A stretch of DNA of 42,642 nucleotides, taken from NCBI GenBank assembly GCA_964445305.1, contig CAYUKK010000183.1:1-42642 (forward strand), read 5' to 3'. The stretch comes from CAYUKK01 sp964445305. GTDB lineage: Bacteria > Acidobacteriota > Aminicenantia > Aminicenantales > UBA8522. Each line of letters starts with the position of its first letter. Positions within the stretch are counted from its first letter, which is position 1. Under the pieces are notes generated by a model. It made no database searches. It was not told the origin of the DNA and saw only the letters and a list, made by a program, of their open reading frames with translations. Of the stretch, positions 7,793 through 15,315 are shown in pieces. Made by a program: the position numbers and the translations under genes.

Positions 7793-9429
7793 CAGAGGGC
7801 AGAGGCTTCCACAAAAACGCCAAAATGCTCCTTGAGCACAGTCGTGATCTCTCCCAGGGTCGCCTCGGCTTCGACAGCGGCAATGAGAGGAGGCATCAGG
7901 TTTTCCTTCTTTTCCAGCGCTTCTTTCAGCGCATCCAAACTTCTTTCAACTTTTCGCCAGCACCTTTCTTTCCGGAGGCGGCGGAGCCTGGCCACCTGCT
8001 CCCGTTCGACGCGGCGAGGCGGGTAGGCAATTTTGAATTGGATTTTCTCCCGCGCTTTGACGAACTCGTTCAAACCGACAACGACTTCGTCGCCTGTTTC
8101 GACTCTCTTCTGGAACTCGTAGGCGCTGGCCTGGATTTCTTTTTGAATGTAGCCGGCCTCGATGGCTTTGAGCATGCCGCCCATGTTTTCGATCCGCTGG
8201 AGATAATCCCAGACTTTTTCCTCAAGGGCGTTGGTCAGGGCTTCGACGAAGTACGAACCGCCCAGCGGGTCGACGGTGTCGGCCACGCCGCTTTCATGGG
8301 CGATAATTTGTTGGGTTCGCAAAGCAATCTGGACGGATTCTTCGCTGGGGAGAGCCAAGGCTTCATCCCTCGAATTGGTGTGGAGCGACTGCGTCCCGCC
8401 CAGGACGGCGGCGAGTGCCTGGAGAGTCACCCGGACGACGTTGTTTTCGGGCTGCTGGGCGGTAAGGGTTACGCCACTCGTCTGGGTATGGAAGCGAAAA
8501 GCCCAGGACAGGGGATTTTTGGCCTTGAACCGGTCTCTCATGAGCTTAGCCCAGATGCGCCGAGCGGCTCTGAACTTAGCGATTTCTTCGAAGAACTGGT
8601 TATGGGAAGCCAGGAAAAAGGACAGGCGCGGCGCGAAGGAATCGATATCCAGTCCATCAGCGATGGCCGCTTCGATGTAGGCGATTGCGTCGGCAAAGGT
8701 AAAGGCCAGTTCCTGAACAGCGTTCGCGCCGGCCTCGCGGATGTGGTAACCACTGATGCTCATCGTATTCCAGCGCGGAACATGGTTCTGACAGAAGGAC
8801 AAGATCTGGACGATGATTTTCAGGGAAGCAGAAGGAGGAAGGATGTAGGTTCCGCGGGCGATGTATTCTTTGAGCAAATCGTTCTGGATGGTGCCCGAGA
8901 GGCTTGTCCACGGAATCCTCTTCCGCTTGGCCACAGCGAGGTACATGGCCAGAATGATGGCCGCCGTGGCGTTGATCGTCATCGACACACTGACCCTGTC
9001 CAGGGGGATGGCTCGGAAAAGAGCTGCCATATCGCGGATTGAATCGATGGCCACTCCGACTTTGCCGACCTCGCCGCGCGCCTGGGGGTGGTCGGAGTCG
9101 AGGCCGATTTGGGTGGGGAGGTCGAAAGCGACACTCAAGCCTGTTTGCCCTTGGGCGAGAAGGAAGCGGAAGCGGCGATTGGATTCTTCGGCTGTTCCGA
9201 AGCCGGCATACTGACGCATAGTCCACAGCTTCCCCCGGTACATGAAGGGATAGATGCCGCGCGTGAACGGGAAGGAGCCGGGTGCCCCGAGGTCTCTTTT
9301 GGGGTCGAAGGAGGCTAAATCCGAGCTATCGTAGACAGCTTTGACCGGGATATGGGAGGAAGTCAAGAACTCGCTCTTTCTTTCCTTCGGCGGCGCCATG
9401 GTCCGAGGTTGGGCTGACCTGCTTTTCAA
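7792..9429 (-). CDS. Methylmalonyl-CoA mutase, large (alpha) subunit
   Basis: 545 residues, the catalytic TIM-barrel half of a coenzyme-B12 acyl-CoA mutase without the C-terminal cobalamin-binding domain. It is therefore of the separate-subunit type whose B12-binding subunit must be encoded elsewhere. Diagnostic stretches include WTMRQYAGFGTAEESN, GQTGLSVAFDLPTQIG, GTIQNDLLKEYIARGTY, WNTMSISGYHIREAGA and TQTSGVTLTAQQPENN. RQY and ARGTY agree with methylmalonyl rather than isobutyryl specificity, but that is a weak inference. It interconverts (R)-methylmalonyl-CoA and succinyl-CoA in propionate and branched-chain metabolism. The longest reading starts at TTG 9429, overlapping the enolase stop by four bases. 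ATG at 9399 is a good alternative, giving 535 residues. Neither has a strong ribosome binding site. Confidence 0.93.
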   Translation of the reverse strand: MKSRSAQPRTMAPPKERKSEFLTSSHIPVKAVYDSSDLASFDPKRDLGAPGSFPFTRGIYPFMYRGKLWTMRQYAGFGTAEESNRRFRFLLAQGQTGLSVAFDLPTQIGLDSDHPQARGEVGKVGVAIDSIRDMAALFRAIPLDRVSVSMTINATAAIILAMYLAVAKRKRIPWTSLSGTIQNDLLKEYIARGTYILPPSASLKIIVQILSFCQNHVPRWNTMSISGYHIREAGANAVQELAFTFADAIAYIEAAIADGLDIDSFAPRLSFFLASHNQFFEEIAKFRAARRIWAKLMRDRFKAKNPLSWAFRFHTQTSGVTLTAQQPENNVVRVTLQALAAVLGGTQSLHTNSRDEALALPSEESVQIALRTQQIIAHESGVADTVDPLGGSYFVEALTNALEEKVWDYLQRIENMGGMLKAIEAGYIQKEIQASAYEFQKRVETGDEVVVGLNEFVKAREKIQFKIAYPPRRVEREQVARLRRLRKERCWRKVERSLDALKEALEKKENLMPPLIAAVEAEATLGEITTVLKEHFGVFVEASAL

Positions 9430-10721
9430 GCAAGATAACGAGCGAAGGCACCCGTTCCTGCGTAGGAGCCCCGCTCTCCGAGCTCGCTCTCGATTTCGAG
9501 GAGGCGATTGTACTTGGCAATGCGTTCGCTTCGGCTGAGCGAGCCTGTCTTGATCTGGCCGCTTTGAAGCGCCACGCTCAAGTCGGCGATGAAAGTGTCC
9601 TCCGTCTCACCCGAGCGATGGGAAATGACGGTCGAATAGCCCTGGCTCTGGGCGTAGCGAACTACCTCCATCGTTTCGGTGAGCGTGCCGATCTGGTTGA
9701 GCTTGATAAGGATGGAGTTGGCAATTCCCTGGCTTACGCCCTCCTTGAACCGGGCCAGGTTAGTGACGAAGATATCATCGCCAACAACCTGGATTTTGCT
9801 TCCCAGCCGGCGGGTGAGGCTGGCCCAGCCCGGCCAATCATCCTCAGCCAGTCCGTCTTCGATCGAAATGATGGGATAATTCTGGACGAGCTTTTCATAG
9901 AATTGGATCATTTCGTCGGACGACCTTCGTGACCCATCCGATTTCTTGAAGACATAGACGGAGTCCTCGAAGAACGTGGAAGCAGCCGGGTCGAGGGCGA
10001 GATAAATATCTCGGCCAGGCCGAAAGCCAGCCTGCTTGATGCTGTCGACGATGAGCTCAAGGGCTTCCTCGTCGGCCTTGAGGTTAGGCGCAAAACCACC
10101 CTCGTCCCCGACAGCCGTGCTGTAGCCCTTGCTCTTGAGGACCTTTTTGAGATGATGAAAGACTTCAGCCGCCCATCGGATGGCTTCAGCGAAAGAGGGA
10201 CTGGCCAGGGGAGCGATCATGAATTCCTGGATGTTGAGGTTGTTGTCGGCATGAGAGCCGCCGTTGAGGATGTTGATCAGGGGCACAGGAAGGAGGTAAG
10301 CCTTTTTCCCGCCAAGGTGCTCGAAGAGAGGTTTTTTCTGCACTCGGGCGGCAGCGACGGCCGCAGCCATGGAGATAGAAAGGATGGCATTAGCTCCGAG
10401 CTTCTGTTTGCTCGGTGTGCCGTCGAGCTCGATGAGCAAGCGGTCGAGCTCGGCCTGGTCAAGCGCGTCCATCCCGACGACACGGGGCGCAATGACCTCG
10501 TTGACATTGGCCACCGCCTTGAGGACACCTTTGCCGAGATAGCGGCGCGGGTCTCCGTCTCTTAGCTCCAGTGCTTCATGGGCACCCGTCGACGCGCCGG
10601 AGGGCACGGAAGCTACGCCCACAGCACCGCTCTGAAGGACGACGGTTGTTCTGACGGTAGGGAAGCCGCGGGAGTCGAGAATCTCTCTGGCCTTGACCTG
10701 CACGATAGCTGTTTTCTTCAT
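9426..10721 (-). CDS. eno: Enolase
   Basis: 431 residues, full length, complete from REILDSRGFPTV to the C-terminus. It converts 2-phosphoglycerate to phosphoenolpyruvate in glycolysis. Visible family hallmarks are SVPSGASTG near the N-terminus, INGGSHADNNLNIQEFM, the metal-binding ALDPAAS and SIEDGLAEDDW segments, VGDDIFVTN, KLNQIGTLTE and the ISHRSGETEDTFIADL signature. The start is supported by AAGGG about 10 bases upstream. It lies in an operon after the DUF948/YtxH pair (51-base gap) and overlaps the mutase gene. PEP made here is also the phosphate donor for the PTS phosphorelay in this window, though nothing in the sequence links the two. Confidence 0.98.
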   Translation of the reverse strand: MKKTAIVQVKAREILDSRGFPTVRTTVVLQSGAVGVASVPSGASTGAHEALELRDGDPRRYLGKGVLKAVANVNEVIAPRVVGMDALDQAELDRLLIELDGTPSKQKLGANAILSISMAAAVAAARVQKKPLFEHLGGKKAYLLPVPLINILNGGSHADNNLNIQEFMIAPLASPSFAEAIRWAAEVFHHLKKVLKSKGYSTAVGDEGGFAPNLKADEEALELIVDSIKQAGFRPGRDIYLALDPAASTFFEDSVYVFKKSDGSRRSSDEMIQFYEKLVQNYPIISIEDGLAEDDWPGWASLTRRLGSKIQVVGDDIFVTNLARFKEGVSQGIANSILIKLNQIGTLTETMEVVRYAQSQGYSTVISHRSGETEDTFIADLSVALQSGQIKTGSLSRSERIAKYNRLLEIESELGERGSYAGTGAFARYLA

Positions 10722-10772
10722 GCTCGTTTTTCCCTTATTAGCGAGACGCAGAAGGCAGCCCGGGGTTAGGGG

Positions 10773-11099
10773 TTACTCTTTAACGTCATCAGCGTGGAAG
10801 CCTTCAGGCGGCTTCTTGGCGAATTCCTCTTTCTTTTTCTCGATGAACTCCTTGATGGCCTCGATTCCTTCCTGCGCTTTTTCCTTGACCACTCGGATAC
10901 CCTTTTCTGCTTCCTCCGAGATTTTTTGGTAGCTTTGCTTGGCCTTTTCTCCTGTCTTGACCGCTTGGGCCTTAATTTTTTCCCGCGTTTCCTTGCCGCT
11001 GGCGGGCGCAAAAAGGATGCCGAGGATAAAGCCCGTTGCCGCGCCGAGCAGGAAAGAGACGGCTACCTCGAGGGCGCTCGAACCCTTGTTCTCAGCCAT
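10773..11099 (-). CDS. YtxH-like small membrane protein
   Basis: 108 residues. One transmembrane segment near the N-terminus (VAVSFLLGAATGFILGILF, about 12-30) runs straight into APASGKETREKI, the signature of the YtxH/gas-vesicle-like family. A long, highly charged amphipathic helix of Lys/Glu repeats follows. Members are general-stress or envelope-associated proteins of unclear mechanism. Its start overlaps the upstream DUF948-like gene by eight bases. The same pairing (ytxG-ytxH) is known in Bacillus, which supports both calls. The start has a clear AGGAGG-type ribosome binding site inside the preceding gene. Confidence 0.8.
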   Translation of the reverse strand: MAENKGSSALEVAVSFLLGAATGFILGILFAPASGKETREKIKAQAVKTGEKAKQSYQKISEEAEKGIRVVKEKAQEGIEAIKEFIEKKKEEFAKKPPEGFHADDVKE

Positions 11100-11460
11100 T
11101 TTTTTCCTCCTTTCTTTTCCGGCGTTTTCTCAAGAGATACTGTACGAGCGGGAAGATGAAAGGCCAATATTTCGAAGTCGGTTTGAGAAGCCGGGTTGTC
11201 AAGAAGAAGGAAGCTTCGGAAAGGTGGGTAATCGTCCTCTTCGAAGCTTCCATGATTTTCCCCATATCTTCCAGTTTATCCTTGATAACGCCGTTCAGCT
11301 CGTTGAGGTTCTTGGCCAATTTTCTTAGCTCGTGAAGGGCCTTTTCGCCCTCCCCGGCTGTTCTTCGCATCTGGGCGAGGAAGAGGACGAGGAAGATGGC
11401 CACGATGACCGCCGCGAAGGTCAGGACGAGGAACAAAAACTGGTTAAGAGTCAGTGTCAT
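11092..11460 (-). CDS. DUF948-like membrane protein
   Basis: About 122 residues: an N-terminal hydrophobic anchor (LNQFLFLVLTFAAVIVAIFLVLFL), a helical region with heptad-like spacing (KALHELRKLAKNLNELNGVIKDKLEDMGKIM), a second, less hydrophobic segment and a strongly basic C-terminus (RKRRKRKEEK). The layout matches DUF948/YtxG proteins, which occur next to YtxH as here. ATG 11460 is preferred to 11487 because a TTGACA/TATTTT promoter ends eight bases upstream of it. AGAGG lies two bases before the ATG, too close to be a normal ribosome binding site. It heads the operon that continues through enolase, mutase and comEC. Confidence 0.65.
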   Translation of the reverse strand: MTLTLNQFLFLVLTFAAVIVAIFLVLFLAQMRRTAGEGEKALHELRKLAKNLNELNGVIKDKLEDMGKIMEASKRTITHLSEASFFLTTRLLKPTSKYWPFIFPLVQYLLRKRRKRKEEKNG

Positions 11461-11468
11461 TGCCTCTA

Positions 11469-11497
11469 AAAATAGAATAATTAGCATGATTTGTCAA
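11469..11497 (-). promoter_or_regulatory. Promoter of the DUF948-YtxH-eno-mcm-comEC operon
   Basis: TTGACA (11497-11492), 17 bases, TATTTT (11474-11469), 10 of 12 consensus positions. Only eight bases separate the -10 box from ATG 11460, so the message would have a leader of about 0-2 bases. The -35 box overlaps the stop codon of the permease-derived mini-ORF. Confidence 0.5.
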
Positions 11498-11628
11498 TGA
11501 ACTTCGGCCGGCGATAGAATCGATCTGGCGGCGAGGTCGTAAAGGACGAGAAAAGTGTCCCCGGCAAGGGGGAAAAGAAGAAGAGTCGAAAGGCCGAGAA
11601 AAGCCAGATGAATGCGGCCGCTCGCCAT
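11494..11628 (-). pseudogene. 44-codon ORF, internally deleted copy of the btuC-like permease
   Basis: Reading on the minus strand from ATG 11628 to TGA 11494 gives 44 residues. GRIHLAFLGLSTLL matches GRVRLAFLGLSTLL of the permease at 12436-13428. It is joined directly to FPLAGDTFLVLYDLAARSI, matching SPLAGGTFLVLCDLASRSI of the same protein. Thirty-five codons of the parent are missing between the two parts. The frame is the parent's frame and stays open throughout; differences from the parent are a mix of silent and amino-acid changes. It is most likely the decaying remnant of a duplication. A tiny membrane peptide that pairs with the permease is the more interesting but unproven alternative. 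It has no evident ribosome binding site. Confidence 0.6.
11504..11620 (-). repeat. Duplicated, shortened copy of btuC-like gene segment 12509-12730
   Basis: 11504-11588 aligns with 12509-12594 with few mismatches and one missing base (five instead of six Gs). 11579-11620 aligns with 12689-12730 at 39 of 42 positions. The intervening 104 bases of the source are absent. In the source the gap is bounded by two copies of AGAAGAGTCG (12585-12594 and 12689-12698); the copy has one (11579-11588). This is the signature of a deletion between short direct repeats. Confidence 0.85.
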
Positions 11629-11660
11629 GGTCTCGTTTATGATTGGTCTTGCCTTCGGGG

Positions 11661-12239
11661 TTATTTCCAGAGGATTTTAGTCAAGCCCTGGAGGTTGAAT
11701 TCCCTTTCCAGCTTCCCGAGGACCTCAGCATACCGGCTTTCCTCGCCCTGAGTCACTGTCTCTTCCCAGTCCGAAAAAGCAGGAGTGGGCATGAATTCGA
11801 GCTTTTTTCGGCCAAGGCGGTTGATTCCGCGCAACGCTTGCCAGTGGGTGATGATGAGGAGAGCGAGGATGTAGAAAGCGACGTTGGGTCCAGGCAGCCA
11901 GGCGGCCAGACCGCTCAGCGGGAGGAGGAGGACTTCGCCGATAAGCAAGAGAATGTGCTTGGTCCTTTGCCTCTGGAGATAGAAAAAGAAAATCAGCCTC
12001 AATTTTGTTTCCGAGTGGTGGCCAGAGTGGCGAATGACAACGGTGTTTTCTTTTTCTTTGAGAATATCCATAAAGGCTTGTTCCTGGCGCCGGATTCGGG
12101 GAGGAAGCAAAAGTAACTTTTCCTTGGCCCGGCGCCACACTTCCTTGGGCTTGGAGGTTTTTTCGCCGATGCCCGGCCCGAGCTCGGAAGCGAAGAAGCG
12201 ATAATTGTTCCGGTGGTCCTTAACAAAGAAGAATTCCAT
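11661..12239 (-). CDS. Membrane protein resembling K+/H+ exchange-related family
   Basis: About 192 residues. The N-terminal half is soluble and basic (WRRAKEKLLLLPPRIRRQEQAFMDIL). It is followed by two closely spaced hydrophobic stretches, KHILLLIGEVLLLPLSGLA and PGPNVAFYILALLIITHW, joined by the turn AWLPGPN. The LPLSG...LPGPN.xFY...SHW-type pattern reminds me of the family named mitochondrial K+-H+ exchange-related (PF10173), whose bacterial members are uncharacterised. I offer this as a resemblance only. ATG 12239 is chosen because a promoter-like sequence ends 11 bases upstream; the next ATG upstream (12260) would lie inside the promoter. It lies between the permease gene and its degenerate copy. 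Confidence 0.6.
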   Translation of the reverse strand: MEFFFVKDHRNNYRFFASELGPGIGEKTSKPKEVWRRAKEKLLLLPPRIRRQEQAFMDILKEKENTVVIRHSGHHSETKLRLIFFFYLQRQRTKHILLLIGEVLLLPLSGLAAWLPGPNVAFYILALLIITHWQALRGINRLGRKKLEFMPTPAFSDWEETVTQGEESRYAEVLGKLEREFNLQGLTKILWK

Positions 12240-12250
12240 CGAGTGGCGCC

Positions 12251-12279
12251 ATTTTAGCATGACCCGCCAAGCCGGGCAA
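12251..12279 (-). promoter_or_regulatory. Probable promoter of the 11661-12239 gene
   Basis: TTGCCC (12279-12274), 17 bases, TAAAAT (12256-12251), 9 of 12 consensus positions. The -10 box lies 11 bases from ATG 12239, predicting a leader of about five bases and no Shine-Dalgarno sequence. Confidence 0.4.
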
Positions 12280-12435
12280 GCCTTCCCTTCCCGGACGATT
12301 CAAAGCCTCCTTCGACCAAAGAGAGATTCCCCTTGGCACTCCTCGGCTTTATGACCAAACCCGAACCCCTGCCGCTGGGTGCGTTGGAATTTTGCCATTA
12401 TCACGGGGAAAAAGATGCCTCCCGCTAAAGCTGGT

Positions 12436-13428
12436 TTACTTCCGGCGATGAAGAAGGAAGATGAAGAAAGGGGCGCCCAGAGCGGCTGTGAGGATGCCGA
12501 TGGGAAGCTCGGCCGGCGATAGAATCGACCGGCTGGCGAGGTCGCAAAGGACGAGAAAAGTGCCACCGGCAAGGGGGGAAAACAAGAAGAGTCGCCTGTG
12601 GTCAGGGCCGACGAGGAGGCGCACCCCGTGGGGAACAATCAGGCCAATAAAGCCAATGACGCCGCTGACGGAGACGGCCAGGGCTGCCAGAAGAGTCGAG
12701 AGGCCGAGAAAAGCCAGACGAACGCGGCCGACTGGACAGCCAAGAGAGCGGGCCACCTCATCGCCGAGGGTGAGGAGGTTCATGTCTTTGGCCATCCACT
12801 GGGTGAGAGTGAGGATGAGCGCAAAACAGGGAGAGACAAAACTCACCTGACGCCAGTCAGCCAGGGAAAAGCTGCCGAGAAGCCAAAAAACCGCCTGCTC
12901 GAAAGAGTCCGACCTCATGAACAGGAGAAAAGAAGTCAGCGCAGAAGTCAGGGCGCCAGCGGCAATTCCAGTGAGGAGGAGCGTCTCCACCTTGAAGGCC
13001 GGTTTTTGGCGGGAAAGAGCGTAGACGAGAGAGACAATCCCCAGCCCTGAAGCAAAGGCACACAGGCTCTGAAGCGGAAGGCCAACAACCGTCGCCTCCA
13101 GGCCAAAGAAAAGACAGAGGACAGCGCCAAAAGAGGCGCCGGAGGAAACGCCGATGACGAACGGGTCAGCCATGGGATTCTGGAAGTAACCCTGAAGGAT
13201 AACGCCCGACAGGGAAAGGCTGGCGCCGACGAGCCAGGCAAGGAGAGCGCGGCAGAGCCGGAGGTCAAGAAAAATCGTCCGATAGGTGGCCTCTCCACGG
13301 AAAAGGAAATTGGCTAAATCGGCCGCCGTTGTTTCTACAGGGCCGATAAGCAGGGAGAGATAGAGAGAGAGGAGGAGAGCGAGAAGAAGCATGACGAAAA
13401 AGAGGCTCGAGTTCTTGGCACTTTTCAT
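12436..13428 (-). CDS. btuC: Cobalamin-type ABC importer permease (BtuC/FecCD family)
   Basis: 330 residues with the many transmembrane helices expected of the BtuC/FecCD family. It shows the family hallmarks RLCRALLAWLVGASLSLSGVI, QNPMADPFVIGVSSGASFGA, and GPDHRRLFLFSPLAGGTFLVL, and ends SPAELPIGILTAALGAPFFI. As a dimer it forms the inner-membrane channel that receives substrate from the binding protein encoded just upstream. Its ATG (13428) overlaps the stop of that gene as ATGA, which fixes the start; a longer frame to 13590 lies inside the upstream gene. Substrate could be cobalamin or an iron chelate. The binding-protein sequence favours cobalamin. Part of this gene is duplicated at 11504-11620. 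Confidence 0.88.
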   Translation of the reverse strand: MKSAKNSSLFFVMLLLALLLSLYLSLLIGPVETTAADLANFLFRGEATYRTIFLDLRLCRALLAWLVGASLSLSGVILQGYFQNPMADPFVIGVSSGASFGAVLCLFFGLEATVVGLPLQSLCAFASGLGIVSLVYALSRQKPAFKVETLLLTGIAAGALTSALTSFLLFMRSDSFEQAVFWLLGSFSLADWRQVSFVSPCFALILTLTQWMAKDMNLLTLGDEVARSLGCPVGRVRLAFLGLSTLLAALAVSVSGVIGFIGLIVPHGVRLLVGPDHRRLFLFSPLAGGTFLVLCDLASRSILSPAELPIGILTAALGAPFFIFLLHRRK

Positions 13429-14324
13429 TGGTCGGCTGAAAATCGTTCGGGATGGAGGAGGCAGGCCAGGTGAGAGTAGGCCTCCACGAGGCGCGGGCCA
13501 AACCGGCTGGCCATATTTTCGTCGAGAAAGTAGAGCTTCTTTTTCTGAATGGCCTGGACCGTTTTTAGATGGGGATGCTTGAGGTACCATTCCCTCAACT
13601 CGCTAAAATCTTTTTCGTTTCGGGCCAGGAGGACGATGACGTCAGGGTTTTCCTTAATCAGATGTTCCGGGTTGAGACGCAGCCATTCCCGGGGGATATG
13701 GCCAGCGATGTTGGTGCCGCCAGCTTTGACGATGAGGTCATGGAGGTAGCTATCGCGGCCGCATGTCCAGAGCTTTTGGCCGGGCAGGGAGAGAAAGACT
13801 TTCGGCCTCGACGGGAAGGACGGCAGAGCCTCGCGGATGCCCTCATATTTCTTTTTCAGGGACTCCGTGAGGGCGGTGGCTTCCGCCTCTTTTCGAGTGA
13901 GCTGGCCAATCCTTTGGACCATCATGAATAGGTCATCAAGCGACTTGCCCCTGTCGAGGACAAAAACAGGGAAGCCGAGATGAACGAGCTTGTTCAGGAG
14001 CCGGAGGGGGTTGCCGCGGAAAGCGATGATGAGGTCGGGTCGCAGGGCCTCAATTTTTTCCAGGTTGGGGTCGAGGAGGCCGCCGATTTTTTCTTTTTCC
14101 TTGGCCTCGAGGGGGAAATCGCAATATCGGGTCACTCCGACGATTCTCTCATCGAGTCCGAGGGCAAAAAGAATCTCTGTGATATTCGGGGCAAGGGAGA
14201 TGATGCGGTGGGGAGGAGTGCCAAGAGGGAAAGGGCGGTTGAGGTCGTCAAAAATGACTTGAGAGGGAGCCATTGACGAGCCGAAAAAAAGAGCCACGAT
14301 AAGGGACAAGGGGAAAAGCATCAC
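13425..14324 (-). CDS. btuF: Cobalamin-binding periplasmic protein (BtuF-like)
   Basis: 299 residues. A signal peptide (MMLFPLSLIVALFFGSSMA) precedes a class III binding-protein fold with a long central helix (about 140-170). The segment RIISLAPNITEILFALGL followed by VGVTRYCDFPLEA and IGGLLDPNLEKIEALRPDLI is characteristic of the BtuF/cobalamin branch of the family rather than siderophore binders. It delivers substrate to the BtuC-like permease. It is translationally coupled on both sides, by four-base overlaps with the ATPase gene upstream and the permease gene downstream. A methylmalonyl-CoA mutase that needs cobalamin is encoded 4 kb away, which agrees with the assignment. Confidence 0.85.
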   Translation of the reverse strand: MMLFPLSLIVALFFGSSMAPSQVIFDDLNRPFPLGTPPHRIISLAPNITEILFALGLDERIVGVTRYCDFPLEAKEKEKIGGLLDPNLEKIEALRPDLIIAFRGNPLRLLNKLVHLGFPVFVLDRGKSLDDLFMMVQRIGQLTRKEAEATALTESLKKKYEGIREALPSFPSRPKVFLSLPGQKLWTCGRDSYLHDLIVKAGGTNIAGHIPREWLRLNPEHLIKENPDVIVLLARNEKDFSELREWYLKHPHLKTVQAIQKKKLYFLDENMASRFGPRLVEAYSHLACLLHPERFSADQ

Positions 14325-15127
14325 GGCCTCTCTCCCTCCCTTCGGGGATGACGGTGGATGAGGGAAATTTCGGGCAATCGGGAATGGAGGTTCTCCCTGA
14401 TTTCGACCTCCGTGCCAAAAACCTCCTCGATGTGAGCGCGAGTAATCAATGCTTGGGGCGGGCCATGAGCTTGAATCCTTCCATTCTTGAGGAAAATGAT
14501 TCGCTGGGAGTATGGGATGACGAGGTTGATGTTGTGCTCGGTGCAGAGGATGGTTTTTCGGTGCTCCTGCTGAAGTTTTTCGAGAAGGCAGAAGATTTCC
14601 AAGCTGTAGCTGAGGTCAAGATGGGCGCTCGGCTCGTCGAGAAAAAGAAACGGCGTGTCCTGGACCATGGCCCGGGCGATGGTGGCGCGTTGCCTCTCTC
14701 CGCCGCTTAGCTGGCTCATTTTTCGATGGCGAAGGTGGTGGATGCCGAAAAGACGGAGGACTTCTTCGATGAAGCCCGTTTCTTGGGCGGAGAGGCTGGC
14801 CAGCCTGGTCTGATGGGCGTAGCGCCCCATGGATACGATTTCCCAGACAGTATAATCAAAGGCAAGCTCATACAGCTGGGGCACGAAAGCAATGGCTCTG
14901 GCAATCTCGCGCCTTTTCATCTGGAAAAGGTCTTTTCCGGTGACCCGGACTTCGCCCGTAATTTCACGGAGCAAACCCTGAATGGCTTTGATGAGGGTGC
15001 TTTTGCCCGAGCCGTTCGGACCTAAAATGGTGACAAATTCGCCCTCATGGAGGGAAAAATGGATGTCCATAATAACCGGACCATTGCCGTAGCCAGCGCT
15101 CAGGTTTTTGACTTCAAGGATGGACAT
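14321..15127 (-). CDS. btuD: ABC importer ATPase (BtuD/FecE type)
   Basis: 268 residues, the ATP-hydrolysing subunit of the importer. Walker A is GPNGSGKST (residues 36-44), the signature is LSGGERQRATIARAM (about 140), Walker B is FLFLDEPSAHLDL, and the switch histidine is in CTEHNINL. Sequence between Walker A and the signature (IAFVPQLYELAFDYTVWEIVSMGRY) is typical of the FecE/BtuD class serving BtuC-type permeases. It is the first gene of the three-gene operon. I see no strong ribosome binding site before ATG 15127. A weak promoter with its -10 box 12 bases upstream is possible. No cobalamin riboswitch B12 box is visible in the leader. Confidence 0.88.
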   Translation of the reverse strand: MSILEVKNLSAGYGNGPVIMDIHFSLHEGEFVTILGPNGSGKSTLIKAIQGLLREITGEVRVTGKDLFQMKRREIARAIAFVPQLYELAFDYTVWEIVSMGRYAHQTRLASLSAQETGFIEEVLRLFGIHHLRHRKMSQLSGGERQRATIARAMVQDTPFLFLDEPSAHLDLSYSLEIFCLLEKLQQEHRKTILCTEHNINLVIPYSQRIIFLKNGRIQAHGPPQALITRAHIEEVFGTEVEIRENLHSRLPEISLIHRHPRREGERP

Positions 15128-15139
15128 CGAGGCAAGGTC

Positions 15140-15168
15140 GTTTTAATGCAATCCTGGCGAAAAATCAA
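15140..15168 (-). promoter_or_regulatory. Weak candidate promoter of the cobalamin importer operon
   Basis: TTGATT (15168-15163), 17 bases, TAAAAC (15145-15140), 8 of 12 consensus positions. If real, the transcript starts about five bases before ATG 15127. It is listed because it repeats the short-leader geometry seen elsewhere in the window. Confidence 0.3.
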
Positions 15169-15301
15169 GACGAAGGTCTATTCACGAAGAAGCAAACGAT
15201 AGGGGGCCAGAGCAGGCCGCTCGACGTGTGGCGCCAAATACATCATTGGGCACCCCCCTGAAGATTTGCTCCTTTCCGCGCCTTCAGAATGTTGAGGTCA
15301 G

Positions 15302-15315
15302 GTCAAACATTTGAC
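15302..15315. promoter_or_regulatory. Palindromic operator-like site on the -35 box
   Basis: GTCAAA and TTTGAC form a perfect 6+6 palindrome around a two-base centre and overlap the -35 hexamer (15311-15316) of the plus-strand promoter. Further half-sites GTCA (15297-15300) and GTCAA (15324-15328) flank it. This is a plausible repressor site; the regulator is unknown. Confidence 0.35.

Noticed and set aside
12300..12435. Small ORF (about 32 codons, starting MAKFQRTQRQ) on the minus strand between the permease gene and the next gene
   Set aside because: No ribosome binding site, no resemblance, and basic low-complexity composition; left as non-coding.
13414..13430. TGGCAC...TTGG resembling a sigma-54 promoter
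   Set aside because: Spacing and the -12 element (TTGG instead of TTGC) do not fit, and it lies inside coding sequence.
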